Source of the DNA: Cellulophaga lytica DSM 7489
GTDB lineage: Bacteria > Bacteroidota > Bacteroidia > Flavobacteriales > Flavobacteriaceae
Assembly: GCF_000190595.1 (NCBI RefSeq)
Contig: NC_015167.1
Span: forward strand, 1,601,501-1,665,500
Direction: 5' to 3'
Length of the DNA stretch: 64,000 nt
In this document: piece by piece, positions 19,694 to 27,996 of the stretch
How positions within the stretch are numbered: position 1 is the stretch's first letter
Layout: the number at the start of each line of letters is the position of its first letter
The notes under the pieces: model-generated
What the model was told of the DNA's origin: nothing
What the model saw: only the letters and a program-made list of their open reading frames with translations
The model's database searches: none
Program-made: the position numbers and the translations under genes

Positions 19694-20641
19694 ATGCGAA
19701 CAGAACAATATATTGAAGAATTATTATATAGGTACAACTGTGTTGTAATACCTGAGTTTGGAGCTTTTTTAACGCAAAAAAAATCTGCTGAACTAGATGA
19801 GGCTACTAATACCTTTACGCCACCTACAAAGATAGTTTCGTTTAACCAACAAGTAAATTCTAATGATGGCTTGTTAATAACATATATTGCAACGGCAGAA
19901 AAATCTACTTTTGAAGAGGTTTTGGAGGCGTTGACAAAAGAAGTTGAGCATTGGAAGAGAATGTTAAAATTGGGGCAAAGAATTAAGTTTGCTTCAGTAG
20001 GTGAGTTGTTTTTAAATGAGGACCAAAAAATACAATTTATACCAGCTAACCAAGTAAATTATTTAACAACATCTTTTGGTTTATCTACTGTAGTGGCATC
20101 ACCAGTTACTAGAGAAGTGTTAAAAGAAGAAGTGGTAGCTTTAGAAGAAGAAGTACCATTTATTATTACACCAGAAAAAAGAAAAACAACTACGTTTAGA
20201 CCGTATTTAAAGTATGCAGCAATTGCTTTATTGGCAATTTCTACTGGTTTAACAGGTTTACGTTACTACAATACTACAGTTGCAATACAAGAAATTGCAC
20301 AGCAAGATGCACAAGAGCAAATATCTAGAACTATACAAGAGGCTACTTTTTTTGATACTACACCATTAGAGCTGCCATCTTTGTCTTTAGATATTATTGC
20401 AAAGCCTGCTACGCAAGAGCATTATGTAATTGCTGGTGCATTTAGAGTGCAAAAAAATGCAAACCGTAAAATAAAAGAACTTAAAAAACAAGGCTATAAT
20501 GCACTGTATGTTGGCGTAAATAAATATGGTTTACACCAAGTAGCTTATGCAAGTTTTAGTGATGCTAACGAGGGTTTAAAGTTTTTGCAAAAAATTAAAT
20601 CGGGCGTATCTTCAGATGCTTGGTTGCTTTCAGTAAAGTAA
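19694..20641 (+). CDS. HU-CCDC81 and SPOR domain transmembrane protein
   Basis: This Bacteroidota family joins two HU-like (CCDC81) domains to a peptidoglycan-binding SPOR domain. Residues about 1-130 show the CCDC81 pattern (YNCVVIPEFGAFLTQ, then the second domain around LKLGQRIKFASVGELFL). A membrane helix lies at about 175-192 (YAAIALLAISTGLTGLRYY). The C-terminal SPOR domain runs from HYVIAGAFRVQKNANRK to the end. The HU part should be in the cytoplasm and SPOR in the periplasm, so the protein could link the nucleoid or another cytoplasmic partner to septal peptidoglycan (inference). It is divergent from dprA and followed by a thioesterase gene. Confidence 0.88.
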   Translation: MRTEQYIEELLYRYNCVVIPEFGAFLTQKKSAELDEATNTFTPPTKIVSFNQQVNSNDGLLITYIATAEKSTFEEVLEALTKEVEHWKRMLKLGQRIKFASVGELFLNEDQKIQFIPANQVNYLTTSFGLSTVVASPVTREVLKEEVVALEEEVPFIITPEKRKTTTFRPYLKYAAIALLAISTGLTGLRYYNTTVAIQEIAQQDAQEQISRTIQEATFFDTTPLELPSLSLDIIAKPATQEHYVIAGAFRVQKNANRKIKELKKQGYNALYVGVNKYGLHQVAYASFSDANEGLKFLQKIKSGVSSDAWLLSVK

Positions 20642-20671
20642 AATATTTTCTTTTTTAAATTAAAAGCGTAG

Positions 20672-20679
20672 TATCTTTG
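20672..20679 (+). promoter_or_regulatory. Probable -7 box for the thioesterase gene
   Basis: TATCTTTG matches TAnnTTTG exactly and lies 22 bases before the ATG at 20702. A clear -33 TTG is lacking. Confidence 0.6.
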
Positions 20680-20701
20680 CGCAAAATTTAAAAAATAGAA
20701 A

Positions 20702-21211
20702 ATGCACACACCTAAAGATAGTAGAACAGTTATGACAGATTTGGTACTCCCTAGTGAGACCAATCCGCTAAACAATTTGTTTGGTGGCGAACTGTTAGCG
20801 CGTATGGACAGGGCTGCTAGTATTGCTGCGCGTAGACACAGTAGACGTATAGTTGTAACTGCGTCTGTAAACCACGTAGCTTTTAATAGATCTGTTCCTG
20901 TAGGAAGTGTTGTTACTGTAGAAGCAGCTGTTTCTAGAGCATTTAAAACTTCTATGGAGATTTTTATTGATGTTTGGATAGAGGATAGGTTTAGCGGTGA
21001 AAAAACAAAAGCAAACGAAGCTATTTATACTTTTGTTGCTGTAGATGATACCGGAAAACCTACTGAAGTGCCTGCATTAATTCCTGAAACTGATTTAGAG
21101 GTTGAGCGTTTTGAAGCTGCTCTACGTAGAAAACAGCTTAGTTTGGTACTAGCTGGCAAGCTTAAACCTAAAGATGCAACTGAGTTAAAAGCAATATTTA
21201 TAGATAAATAA
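20702..21211 (+). CDS. Acyl-CoA thioesterase (hotdog fold, YciA/BACH type)
   Basis: The enzyme hydrolyses acyl-CoA thioesters in the cytoplasm. The hotdog signature is clear: NPLNNLFGGELLARMDRAAS, followed by HVAFNRSVPVGSVVTVEA. The 169-residue length fits single-domain members. It has its own promoter and a terminator shared with the convergent SDR gene. Confidence 0.9.
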   Translation: MHTPKDSRTVMTDLVLPSETNPLNNLFGGELLARMDRAASIAARRHSRRIVVTASVNHVAFNRSVPVGSVVTVEAAVSRAFKTSMEIFIDVWIEDRFSGEKTKANEAIYTFVAVDDTGKPTEVPALIPETDLEVERFEAALRRKQLSLVLAGKLKPKDATELKAIFIDK

Positions 21212-21285
21212 CAATTGGTATATTTAGAGGTAACAAGTTTAAAATGTGTTACTTAAGTGAAATGTACCATTTGGTATAAACTAAG

Positions 21286-21315
21286 AAACGGCTAGGAAAT
21301 TAATCCTAGCCGTTT
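21286..21315. terminator. Bidirectional terminator
   Basis: AAACGGCTAGGA (21286-21297) pairs exactly with TCCTAGCCGTTT (21304-21315), with T-rich sequence beyond. It lies between the convergent thioesterase and SDR genes. Confidence 0.88.
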
Positions 21316-21329
21316 TAGTTTAGGTGTTT

Positions 21330-22076
21330 TTAATTTCTTCCTGCTATTACGCCACCATCTGTATCCCATATGGCACCAGTTACCCATGATGCTTTATTAG
21401 ATAGTAAAAATACAATGCTATTAGCTACATCTTGTGGTGTACCATTACGGCCAATTGGGTGAAACCCATTTAAACCTTCTAATGCTTTTTCTGCTTCATC
21501 TTTACTACCAAAAACGCTATGATAAACCGGAGTATTTACTACGGCTGGCGATACAGCGTTTACTCTTATGTTATCATCTGCTAATTCCATAGCTAAATGC
21601 TGCGTTAAGGAGTGTAAACCTGCTTTTTGCATAGAGTAAGCAGAAGAAGGTGTCATTTTTACAGCTTGTTTTGCCCACATAGATCCAACATTTACAATAG
21701 AACCACCTTGGGTTGCTTTCATTTTTTTAGCTACAGCTTGTGTTAAAAAGAAAAAGCCTCTATTTAGGTCTAAATAAGCGTTGTAGTCGTCCTCATTGTG
21801 ATCTAAAAAAGGTTTTGGATTAAATATGCCAGAAGCATTAACTAGATAATCTACATCTTCTAATTGATTAATTTTGTCAACCAATTGTTTTAAATCTTCA
21901 CTGTTAGTGATGTCTGCTTTTACTTTAGATAAGTTTTTAGTGTCGTCTATCTTATCAATATTCCTACCAACAACTATTACGCTTGCTCCATTAGCTAACA
22001 ACTGTTCTGTGGTAGCTCTACCAATTCCGCTTGTACCACCAACTACTATGGCAACTTTGTCTTTTAAATCTTCCAT
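21330..22076 (-). CDS. Short-chain dehydrogenase/reductase (pair 1)
   Basis: A classical SDR that reduces or oxidises an unknown substrate with NAD(P). The start at 22076 ([14 protein letters not shown]) removes 18 non-conserved residues of the longer frame. Key motifs are the cofactor loop GGTSGIG, NASG, the catalytic Ser plus YSMQK (YxxxK), and the C-terminal ASWVTG...DGG typical of the FabG branch. Length is 248. Its upstream region carries the same 14-base operator sequence found at the promoter of the adjacent TetR gene, so it is probably derepressed by that regulator's ligand. Confidence 0.9.
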   Translation of the reverse strand: MEDLKDKVAIVVGGTSGIGRATTEQLLANGASVIVVGRNIDKIDDTKNLSKVKADITNSEDLKQLVDKINQLEDVDYLVNASGIFNPKPFLDHNEDDYNAYLDLNRGFFFLTQAVAKKMKATQGGSIVNVGSMWAKQAVKMTPSSAYSMQKAGLHSLTQHLAMELADDNIRVNAVSPAVVNTPVYHSVFGSKDEAEKALEGLNGFHPIGRNGTPQDVANSIVFLLSNKASWVTGAIWDTDGGVIAGRN

Positions 22077-22102
22077 TTTTTTCTTTTTAATTTTTAATAT
22101 GA

Positions 22103-22116
22103 ACAGACAAGTCTGT
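22103..22116. promoter_or_regulatory. TetR operator upstream of SDR pair 1
   Basis: ACAGAC-AA-GTCTGT is a perfect palindrome around an AA centre, 27 bases before the SDR start codon. The stretch AGACAAGTCTGTCT (22105-22118) recurs identically at 22731-22744 at the TetR promoter. Confidence 0.75.
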
Positions 22117-22136
22117 CTTTGTTTATGCAAATTTTT

Positions 22137-22700
22137 TTAAGCTATGATTTGCGAACATATATTTTTTGTCTCCTTTATTGGCCAACTGTCTTGGTGTAAG
22201 TGACTTTCTGCGACAGCACTTTCATACAGTAAATAAATTTGTCTAGCATAACTATTCAGATTTTTATGGTTTTTAATTTCTAAATTATCAGCAATTAAGT
22301 TAGAAATTAAAGCTATGAAATTGGTTTTTTGATTTTGTATTTCTGCCCTAACACGTACATTATCTTTAGGGATTTCTGATACTGTTTTTATGCACCAACA
22401 GCCATTAAAATCTTTTTGAAGGAAGAAATTGTCTAAAAAGTCAAATAAAGCAAGAACACGTTGCTCCCCTTTTGGACTACTTTCGCAAAAGCTTTTAATA
22501 TCTTTTATAAAAGTAGCATTCATATGTTTTAGGTAAGCTAAACAAATGTCCTCTTTAGATTTAAAATGATTGTATAATGTTGCTTTAGCAATGCCAGATT
22601 CAGCTATAATTTCATTTATACCTGTAGCGTTATAACCATTTCTGTAGAAAAGAGCAGATGCTGTTTCTATTATATTTTGTTTTACCTTAGAATGTTTCAC
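22137..22700 (-). CDS. TetR/AcrR family repressor (pair 1)
   Basis: The product is 187 residues with an N-terminal helix-turn-helix (IIAESGIAKATLYNHFKSKEDI) and a variable ligand-binding C-terminus holding a CWC motif. I chose the GTG at 22700: the longer frame adds 12 residues not typical of the family, and the GTG sits just after a good -7 box. The gene ends 60 bases before the SDR start codon on the same strand. The shared operator at both promoters points to autoregulation and control of the SDR. The ligand is unknown. Confidence 0.88.
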   Translation of the reverse strand: MKHSKVKQNIIETASALFYRNGYNATGINEIIAESGIAKATLYNHFKSKEDICLAYLKHMNATFIKDIKSFCESSPKGEQRVLALFDFLDNFFLQKDFNGCWCIKTVSEIPKDNVRVRAEIQNQKTNFIALISNLIADNLEIKNHKNLNSYARQIYLLYESAVAESHLHQDSWPIKETKNICSQIIA

Positions 22701-22704
22701 TCTG

Positions 22705-22744
22705 CAAATATAGCATAAAATTTTACAAATAGACAAGTCTGTCT
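22705..22744 (-). promoter_or_regulatory. TetR (pair 1) promoter overlapped by its operator
   Basis: On the minus strand the -7 box is TATATTTG (22712-22705), with a -33 TTG at 22736-22734. The operator AGACAAGTCTGTCT (22731-22744) covers the -33 box, so binding would block initiation. Confidence 0.75.
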
Positions 22745-22750
22745 GTTTTT

Positions 22751-22790
22751 AGAAAAAAAAGAGCAACGTTTGTGTAAAGCTGCTCTTAGG
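22751..22790 (-). terminator. Terminator after SDR pair 2
   Basis: In the minus direction AAGAGCAGC and GTTGCTCTT form a stem followed by a run of eight or more T residues. The paired arms AAGAGCA/TGCTCTT lie at 22759-22765 and 22781-22787. It is a strong rho-independent signal just past the SDR stop. Confidence 0.85.
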
Positions 22791-22794
22791 TTTA

Positions 22795-23655
22795 TTATAG
22801 AAATGTGCTTGAAATTTGTTCAATAACCTTTTTTCCGTCAGGATCTCCAATTGTTTTTAATTTGGTAAAATCCTCTGCCCACGCTGATGTTCTTATGCGT
22901 AGAGGCGGGTTTTCATCCTCTGCTACGTTGGCAATAACCGTGGCAACTTCTAAAGGTGTTTGGTAGGTGTTTTCGGCCTCCTCATTTGCTCTGCGCTGAT
23001 TTCCTTCTAAATATTTTGCAAAAATAGGCTCATATTCACCCGTAGCAAATTGTCCGTCTACTGCTGTATTACTTATTGCAGATTTCATAAACTCTGTAGC
23101 AATACCACCTGGTTCTATCACAGAGAATTTTATATTAAACGAAGGGCCTACATAAGTAGCCAAACCTTCAATAAAGCCTTCTACTGCAAATTTTGCTGCA
23201 CAATATAACTCATTAAACGGCTGACCAATTAATCCGCCTACTGATGATAATGTTATTATATGACCTGCTTTTTGTTTTCTCATATAAGGTAGTACTGTTT
23301 TGGTAGTAAATACAACACCTAAATAGTTTACGTTAGTAACCCACTCAATTTCTTTTACAGTGGCCTGTTCTGTTGTTTTAGCAAATCCTGCGCCAGCGTT
23401 ATTTATTAGTATATCTATTTTTTTATCTTTAGAAATAATGTATTCTACAGTTTTGGTAATAGTTTCTTGTTTAGTAACATCTAACTCAAGTATTTCAATA
23501 TCTAATTTTTCTTTCTCAATTTTATGTTTTAGAGCTTCGCTTTTAGAAAGATTACGCATGGTAGCGTAAACTTTGTAACCATTTTTAGCAAATAGTATTG
23601 CTGTTTCTAATCCTACTCCTGTTGATGTTCCTGTGATTAATACGTTTTTTTTCAT
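22795..23655 (-). CDS. Short-chain dehydrogenase/reductase (pair 2)
   Basis: A second, different SDR of 286 residues. The start at 23655 (MKKNVLITGTSTGVG) places the cofactor loop TGTSTGVG directly at the N-terminus; the longer frame upstream runs through operator DNA. NNAGAG, the catalytic serine region TLSSVGG and YCAAK are present. The sequence belongs to the classical SDR branch with a longer C-terminus often annotated as oxidoreductase of unknown substrate. The region upstream carries a partial copy of the operator found at the neighbouring TetR gene. Confidence 0.9.
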   Translation of the reverse strand: MKKNVLITGTSTGVGLETAILFAKNGYKVYATMRNLSKSEALKHKIEKEKLDIEILELDVTKQETITKTVEYIISKDKKIDILINNAGAGFAKTTEQATVKEIEWVTNVNYLGVVFTTKTVLPYMRKQKAGHIITLSSVGGLIGQPFNELYCAAKFAVEGFIEGLATYVGPSFNIKFSVIEPGGIATEFMKSAISNTAVDGQFATGEYEPIFAKYLEGNQRRANEEAENTYQTPLEVATVIANVAEDENPPLRIRTSAWAEDFTKLKTIGDPDGKKVIEQISSTFL

Positions 23656-23670
23656 TTTGTTTATTTTTTT

Positions 23671-23692
23671 GGATTGAATATTCATTCCAATT
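23671..23692. promoter_or_regulatory. TetR operator copy upstream of SDR pair 2
   Basis: Read on the minus strand the site starts AATTGGAATGAATATTC, which differs from the full palindrome at 24276-24297 at one base within these 17. It lies 16 bases before the SDR start codon and shares the TTGG that could serve as -33. Confidence 0.7.
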
Positions 23693-23707
23693 GTTGTTTA
23701 AATTTTT

Positions 23708-24259
23708 TTACTCTTTTATTGCATCCCAAACCAAAGTAATTTGGTTTTTAAGGGATTTATTGTTGTGATCAGGCAAGTTAATCCACCTTAAATAAGATAA
23801 TATAGAGCCACCAATAAACTGTAGTAGTTCATCATTATCTATGTTTTTAATAATATGTTCATTTTTACCTTTTATTAGTAAAGATATTGCTCCCTCTATG
23901 GCATTATAACCTACAGATTTACTTTCATTAGTTATTATAGGAGAAGCTTGTAATTGGTCCATAAAACCAAAATACAACTTGTTTTTAGTGAAAAATTCTA
24001 TTACAATAGTATAGTATTTTTCAAACTGAATTTTAACTGGTAAATCATTATTAAACACAGTGTCTAAAACTTTTTTTTCTTCTTCTTTAATAGCTACGTA
24101 GATAGCATTAATTAGTGCTTCTTTACTTTCAAAATAATTGTAAATAGTTCCCATACCTGTATTAGCTTTTTTTGCTATTGCAGAAACAGGTGTAGCGTGT
24201 ATGCCATTTTCTACTAATAGCTCTAAGGCTGCTTTTAATATGGTTTCTTTTTTATTCAT
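23708..24259 (-). CDS. TetR/AcrR family repressor (pair 2)
   Basis: The 183-residue product has a typical N-terminal DNA-binding domain (AIAKKANTGMGTIYNYFESKEALI) and an all-helical C-terminus. The start at 24259 (MNKKETILKAALELL) is right behind a strong promoter and fits the family; the longer frame adds 12 residues. The promoter carries a long perfect palindrome, and a copy lies at the SDR gene 52 bases downstream. Autoregulation and repression of that SDR are likely. The ligand is unknown. Confidence 0.88.
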   Translation of the reverse strand: MNKKETILKAALELLVENGIHATPVSAIAKKANTGMGTIYNYFESKEALINAIYVAIKEEEKKVLDTVFNNDLPVKIQFEKYYTIVIEFFTKNKLYFGFMDQLQASPIITNESKSVGYNAIEGAISLLIKGKNEHIIKNIDNDELLQFIGGSILSYLRWINLPDHNNKSLKNQITLVWDAIKE

Positions 24260-24263
24260 ACAG

Positions 24264-24299
24264 CAAAGGTAAAATAATTGGAATGAGTATTCCAATTAT
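24264..24299 (-). promoter_or_regulatory. TetR (pair 2) promoter with palindromic operator
   Basis: The minus-strand -7 box is TACCTTTG (24271-24264) and the -33 TTG lies at 24295-24293. A palindrome with 11-base arms, ATAATTGGAAT and ATTCCAATTAT, around GAGT fills 24274-24299. It occupies the whole spacer and the -33 box. Confidence 0.82.
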
Positions 24300-24340
24300 T
24301 TTTATTTAATTTTTGTTAAAATTAGTATAAGCTATTAAAA

Positions 24341-24628
24341 TTAGATCAGTTTTGTTCTAACAACAATTGGTTTTTCTTCAAGCTTTGTAGCTGCTAAGAC
24401 CTTAAAACTAGTAATGTGAGGTTGCTGCCCGTGTAAATCTAATCCGGCTTCATTCTCCCATATTTCATGAAAAATAAAAGTGTTGTCATCTGTTAGCCCC
24501 TGCTGTAAGTCATATTGTATGCAAGCTTCCTCTTTTAAAGTTTCAACTACCATATTTTGTAAAGCAGCTTTAACTTCTGTTGTAAATTCTGGCTTACTTT
24601 TAATTATTGCGGTTACATATACTTTCAT
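24341..24628 (-). CDS. Antibiotic biosynthesis monooxygenase (ABM) domain protein
   Basis: A small ferredoxin-fold protein of 95 residues related to YgiN and similar cofactor-free oxygenases. The start MKVYVTAIIKSKPE, the central CIQYDLQQG, and FIFHEIWENEAGLDLHGQQPH are characteristic. The substrate cannot be told; quinols or other reactive aromatics are typical for the family. It stands alone, next to the TetR/SDR pairs, which suggests a shared detoxification theme without proof. Confidence 0.85.
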   Translation of the reverse strand: MKVYVTAIIKSKPEFTTEVKAALQNMVVETLKEEACIQYDLQQGLTDDNTFIFHEIWENEAGLDLHGQQPHITSFKVLAATKLEEKPIVVRTKLI

Positions 24629-24737
24629 AAATCTATAGTTTACATTGTTAGTGCAAATGTTGTAAATTATCCGTTATATCTACACAAAAAATATTTTTTA
24701 TACTCTAATAGTATTATTTGGCAATATATACCAATTG

Positions 24738-25664
24738 TTATTTTATGTTTAGAATGTAAGTTAAAGAAAAAACCGAGATAAAAAGCCATAAGCAAACGGC
24801 TAAAACAATTGGCTTAGAGCCTGTAGATTTAAGGTCTTTTACAGATATGGTTGTGCCTACAATAAAAAGAGTTAGTACTAACAAGCGTTTTGAGTATAAA
24901 ACAATGTTTGTTGTAACAAAAGCTGGTAAAATATGGTAGCTATTTATAAGTATAGCGCCTATAAAGAGTAAAATAAAATAAGGTATTCTTATTTTTTCTC
25001 CTTTAGTTTTAAAAATAAACATTGATACTATAGAAAGAGGTATAATCCATAAAGTTCTTGATAGTTTTACGGTTGTGGCTATTTTAAGTGCTTGGTCTCC
25101 GTAATCTAATGCTGCGCCAACAACAGAGCTTGTATCGTGTATGGCAATAGCACACCATAGTCCAAATTGAGACTGATTTAGTCCTAACCAATGCCCAACA
25201 GCAGGGAACACAAATAAGGCAATAGAGTTTAATAAAAATACAACACCAAGGGCAATGCTTATTGTTTTACCATTGGCTTTTATAACGGGTGCAATAGCAG
25301 CAATAGCACTACCACCGCATATAGATGTGCCTGAGGTGATTAAATGCCCAAGCTTTAGATCTATTTTTAAAAATTTTGCTAAAATTATACCTAAGCTTAC
25401 TGTAAGTACAATAGATAAAAAGGTAAGACTTAAACCTTCTTTACCTGTTTGCAATGTCTCTTTTATAAACATACCAAACCCTAAACCAACTACAGATATT
25501 TTTAAAAAGTAGTGTATGGCCATATGACTATGTACTTTAAAAGGGTTTTTAAATATTAACGTAAAAACAAAACCTAAAGTTAGTGCTGTAGCACTATTTA
25601 AGTATCCTGTTATTGCAGCTATAACTATGCTAAAATATACGAGTTTTGTAATTGTGGTATTCAT
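24738..25664 (-). CDS. YeiH-family putative sulfate/sulfite exporter
   Basis: A polytopic inner-membrane protein of the UPF0324 family, 308 residues with about ten hydrophobic helices. The family core SGTSICGGSAIAAIAPVIKA and the IHDTSSVVGAA segment are both intact. Members are annotated as sulfate exporters, with experimental support for few. A LysR-type regulator gene sits directly upstream on the same strand, the usual partner arrangement (compare YeiE/YeiH). Confidence 0.88.
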   Translation of the reverse strand: MNTTITKLVYFSIVIAAITGYLNSATALTLGFVFTLIFKNPFKVHSHMAIHYFLKISVVGLGFGMFIKETLQTGKEGLSLTFLSIVLTVSLGIILAKFLKIDLKLGHLITSGTSICGGSAIAAIAPVIKANGKTISIALGVVFLLNSIALFVFPAVGHWLGLNQSQFGLWCAIAIHDTSSVVGAALDYGDQALKIATTVKLSRTLWIIPLSIVSMFIFKTKGEKIRIPYFILLFIGAILINSYHILPAFVTTNIVLYSKRLLVLTLFIVGTTISVKDLKSTGSKPIVLAVCLWLFISVFSLTYILNIK

Positions 25665-25686
25665 ATCAAACTATTTTAATCTGATA

Positions 25687-25719
25687 CAAAAGTACAGTTA
25701 ACATATAACTGTTATGCAA
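25687..25719 (-). promoter_or_regulatory. YeiH gene promoter
   Basis: The minus-strand -7 box TACTTTTG (25694-25687) is paired with a -33 TTG at 25719-25717, spacing 22. It lies 23 bases before the start codon and should be the control point for the LysR product. Confidence 0.6.
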
Positions 25720-25741
25720 ACATTAATGCTATGTAGTATAA

Positions 25742-26626
25742 CTAAAAGTTATGGTTGTTGCGTATGTATTTTTCAAAATTAGTCATAGTAGTATTTTGGT
25801 AACCTGTTCTAGAAACAAAGTAGAACCAACGCTCTATGCTAAAGTTTTTAATGTCAATAACTTTTAGCTTGTTGTGCAGCAGATCTTCTGTAACTGCATT
25901 TATAGACAATAGAGCATAACTGTTAGCGTAATACAGGTAATTTTTTATGGCTTCTGTACTGTTTAGGGTAACTACTGTATTTAGTTTTTTAATATTGTTT
26001 TGTTGTAAAAATTGTTGAATAATTTTTTTTGTTCCAGAACCTATTTCACGTTCTATTATAGGTAAGTTTTTTAACTCATCTAAGTTAATTATTCCTTTTT
26101 TGTGGTTGCTATTTTTACTGTTGGTTACCAGTACAATTTCATCTTTAATAAACTTAGTAAAATGCAACTTTGGATTTGTGTTTTTGCCTTCTGTAATTCC
26201 AAAATCTATTTGTTGATTTAAAATTAATTCTTCAATTTCATCAGAGTTTTCACTATCAATTTTAATATTGGTATTAGGAAACTGAGTTTTAAACTTAGCT
26301 ATTACTTTTGGCAAAATATAATTGGCAATTGTAGTACTTGCACCAAAGCTAATTTCATCTGGGTATGTTTTTTCTTTGTATAAAAATTGCTGATCAATTT
26401 CTGCATAGATGTCTAAAATTCTGTTTACATACACCAAAAACGCTTTGCCATTAGTGGTTAGTTCTATAGAGTTTCTTTTTCTAATAAAAAAAGCACACTT
26501 ATAATCGTCTTCTAAATTTCTTATTGCTTTTGATACAGCAGGCTGAGATATAAATAGCTGCTCTGCTGCTTTGGTAAAACTAGCGTGTTGTGCAACGCTT
26601 TTAAATATATGTAATTTGTTTTTCAT
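25742..26626 (-). CDS. LysR family transcriptional regulator
   Basis: 294 residues with the N-terminal winged helix (FTKAAEQLFISQPAVSKAI) and a periplasmic-binding-like effector domain. It is encoded 77 bases upstream of the YeiH transporter gene in the same direction, so it probably controls that gene in response to a sulfur metabolite or another anion. A minus-strand -7 box TAATTTTG (26661-26654) lies upstream. Confidence 0.9.
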   Translation of the reverse strand: MKNKLHIFKSVAQHASFTKAAEQLFISQPAVSKAIRNLEDDYKCAFFIRKRNSIELTTNGKAFLVYVNRILDIYAEIDQQFLYKEKTYPDEISFGASTTIANYILPKVIAKFKTQFPNTNIKIDSENSDEIEELILNQQIDFGITEGKNTNPKLHFTKFIKDEIVLVTNSKNSNHKKGIINLDELKNLPIIEREIGSGTKKIIQQFLQQNNIKKLNTVVTLNSTEAIKNYLYYANSYALLSINAVTEDLLHNKLKVIDIKNFSIERWFYFVSRTGYQNTTMTNFEKYIRNNHNF

Positions 26627-26658
26627 AGATGAAAATTTAGCAGCTAATAACTACAAAA

Positions 26659-27534
26659 TTACTTATAACTTTTTTTAAACTCTAGTGGTGTTAGTTTAGT
26701 TTTAGATTTAAATACTTTTGAAAAGTAAGCATAGTCTTTAAAACCCAAGTTTTCAGAAATTGATGACATAGTGTTTTTAGAGTGTACTAACAATCTTTTA
26801 GACTCTAATATTACGCGTTCTGTAATTAGTTCTGTTGTAGTTTTATTTAATGTTGTTTTGCAAACTCTATTTAAGTGCTTTGCGGTAATGTGTAATTTGT
26901 CTGCGTAAAACTGGGCAGATTTTTCAGTTTTAAAATGTATTTCAATTTCTTGTTCCAAAGCACGTAAGGTTTCTATATATGCAACAGAGTTTGTTTCTGT
27001 AGTAGGAGCCTCTTTGTTATATTGCCTAGCCAAATCTATATACACAGTGTGTAGTAAACTGGCTATTTTTTGTTTTTTATAGGGTAAATTGGCGTAATAC
27101 TCTTGGTTAATACTTCTGTAATTGGTAATTAGTTGTGTAAGTACATTTTTGTTTACCGTTATATGAGGAGTGTTTTTGTGTGAATAGTAAAAAGGAAATT
27201 GTTCTAATTTACTGGTTGAAAAATGCAGCTCATAAAAATCTTGCGTATGAAAAAAAATGTAACCCTCTGGTGTATTTGTAAATTTCCAATAATGAGTTTG
27301 CCCTGGTTTTAAAAAGAAAACACTACCAGTATTAACCTCATAACTATTAAAATCTATTTCATGAGTTCCTTTGCCTTTTGTGAATATTACACATAGGTAA
27401 AAGTTATGGCTATGTGGCTTATTTACAACGGCTGCGTTTTTATGTAAATGTGTGCTTAAATCATTACTATAAAAGTCTGTTAAGGGAACTCTATGTTCAA
27501 ATTGTTTAATATTTAATACAGGAATAATCTTCAT
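26659..27534 (-). CDS. AraC family transcriptional regulator
   Basis: 291 residues. An N-terminal cupin-like sensor (HSHNFYLCVIFTKGKGTHEIDF, then FFLKPGQTHYW) is followed by two helix-turn-helix motifs at the C-terminus (AQFYADKLHITAKHLNRVCK and SISENLGFKDYAYFSKVFK). It ends 32 bases before the LysR start, but no obvious target gene lies beside it. The effector is unknown. Confidence 0.9.
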   Translation of the reverse strand: MKIIPVLNIKQFEHRVPLTDFYSNDLSTHLHKNAAVVNKPHSHNFYLCVIFTKGKGTHEIDFNSYEVNTGSVFFLKPGQTHYWKFTNTPEGYIFFHTQDFYELHFSTSKLEQFPFYYSHKNTPHITVNKNVLTQLITNYRSINQEYYANLPYKKQKIASLLHTVYIDLARQYNKEAPTTETNSVAYIETLRALEQEIEIHFKTEKSAQFYADKLHITAKHLNRVCKTTLNKTTTELITERVILESKRLLVHSKNTMSSISENLGFKDYAYFSKVFKSKTKLTPLEFKKSYK

Positions 27535-27606
27535 ACAACTTTATAAATGTCTTAAATGTACAAAAAATGGAGAAATATGTATAGCTTTTTTATGGGATAA
27601 GCACTT

Positions 27607-27614
27607 TACCTTTG
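27607..27614 (+). promoter_or_regulatory. -7 box of the DUF983 gene
   Basis: TACCTTTG is an exact TAnnTTTG match 16 bases before the ATG at 27631. The -33 region is T-rich without a clean TTG. Confidence 0.6.
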
Positions 27615-27630
27615 CTTAAAAAAATAAGTT

Positions 27631-27993
27631 ATGGCAAGTTTAGTATCATCGCTTTTAAAGGGAAAATGTCCGCAGTGTAAAAAAAGAAGTATTTTTAATG
27701 CTGCTCAAGGATTGTTTCTACTGTCTATTCCGGAGATGGATGCTGTGTGTAAAAACTGCAATTTTAAGTTTGAGAAAGAACCTGGCTTTTTCTTTGGGGC
27801 AATGTTTGTTAGTTATGCGTTGGCTGTGGCAGAATTTATAGCATTTTCTATTCTTTTTTATTTTATTTTGAAAATGCCAATTCTGTATACTTTTTTTGGT
27901 GTACTGTTTTTTGCTCTTATTTTAAGCACTTTTAACTACAGATACTCTAGAATTATTTGGATTTATCTTTTTTATAAAGAAAAGAAAGCCTAA
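27631..27993 (+). CDS. DUF983 small membrane protein
   Basis: 120 residues. The N-terminus carries a four-cysteine zinc ribbon (KGKCPQCKK and VCKNCNFKF). The conserved EPGFFFGAMFVSYA of the DUF983 family leads into two membrane helices (about 55-100). The function of the family is unknown. It converges with the VOC gene with only three bases between the stop codons. Confidence 0.88.
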   Translation: MASLVSSLLKGKCPQCKKRSIFNAAQGLFLLSIPEMDAVCKNCNFKFEKEPGFFFGAMFVSYALAVAEFIAFSILFYFILKMPILYTFFGVLFFALILSTFNYRYSRIIWIYLFYKEKKA

Positions 27994-27996
27994 TTG

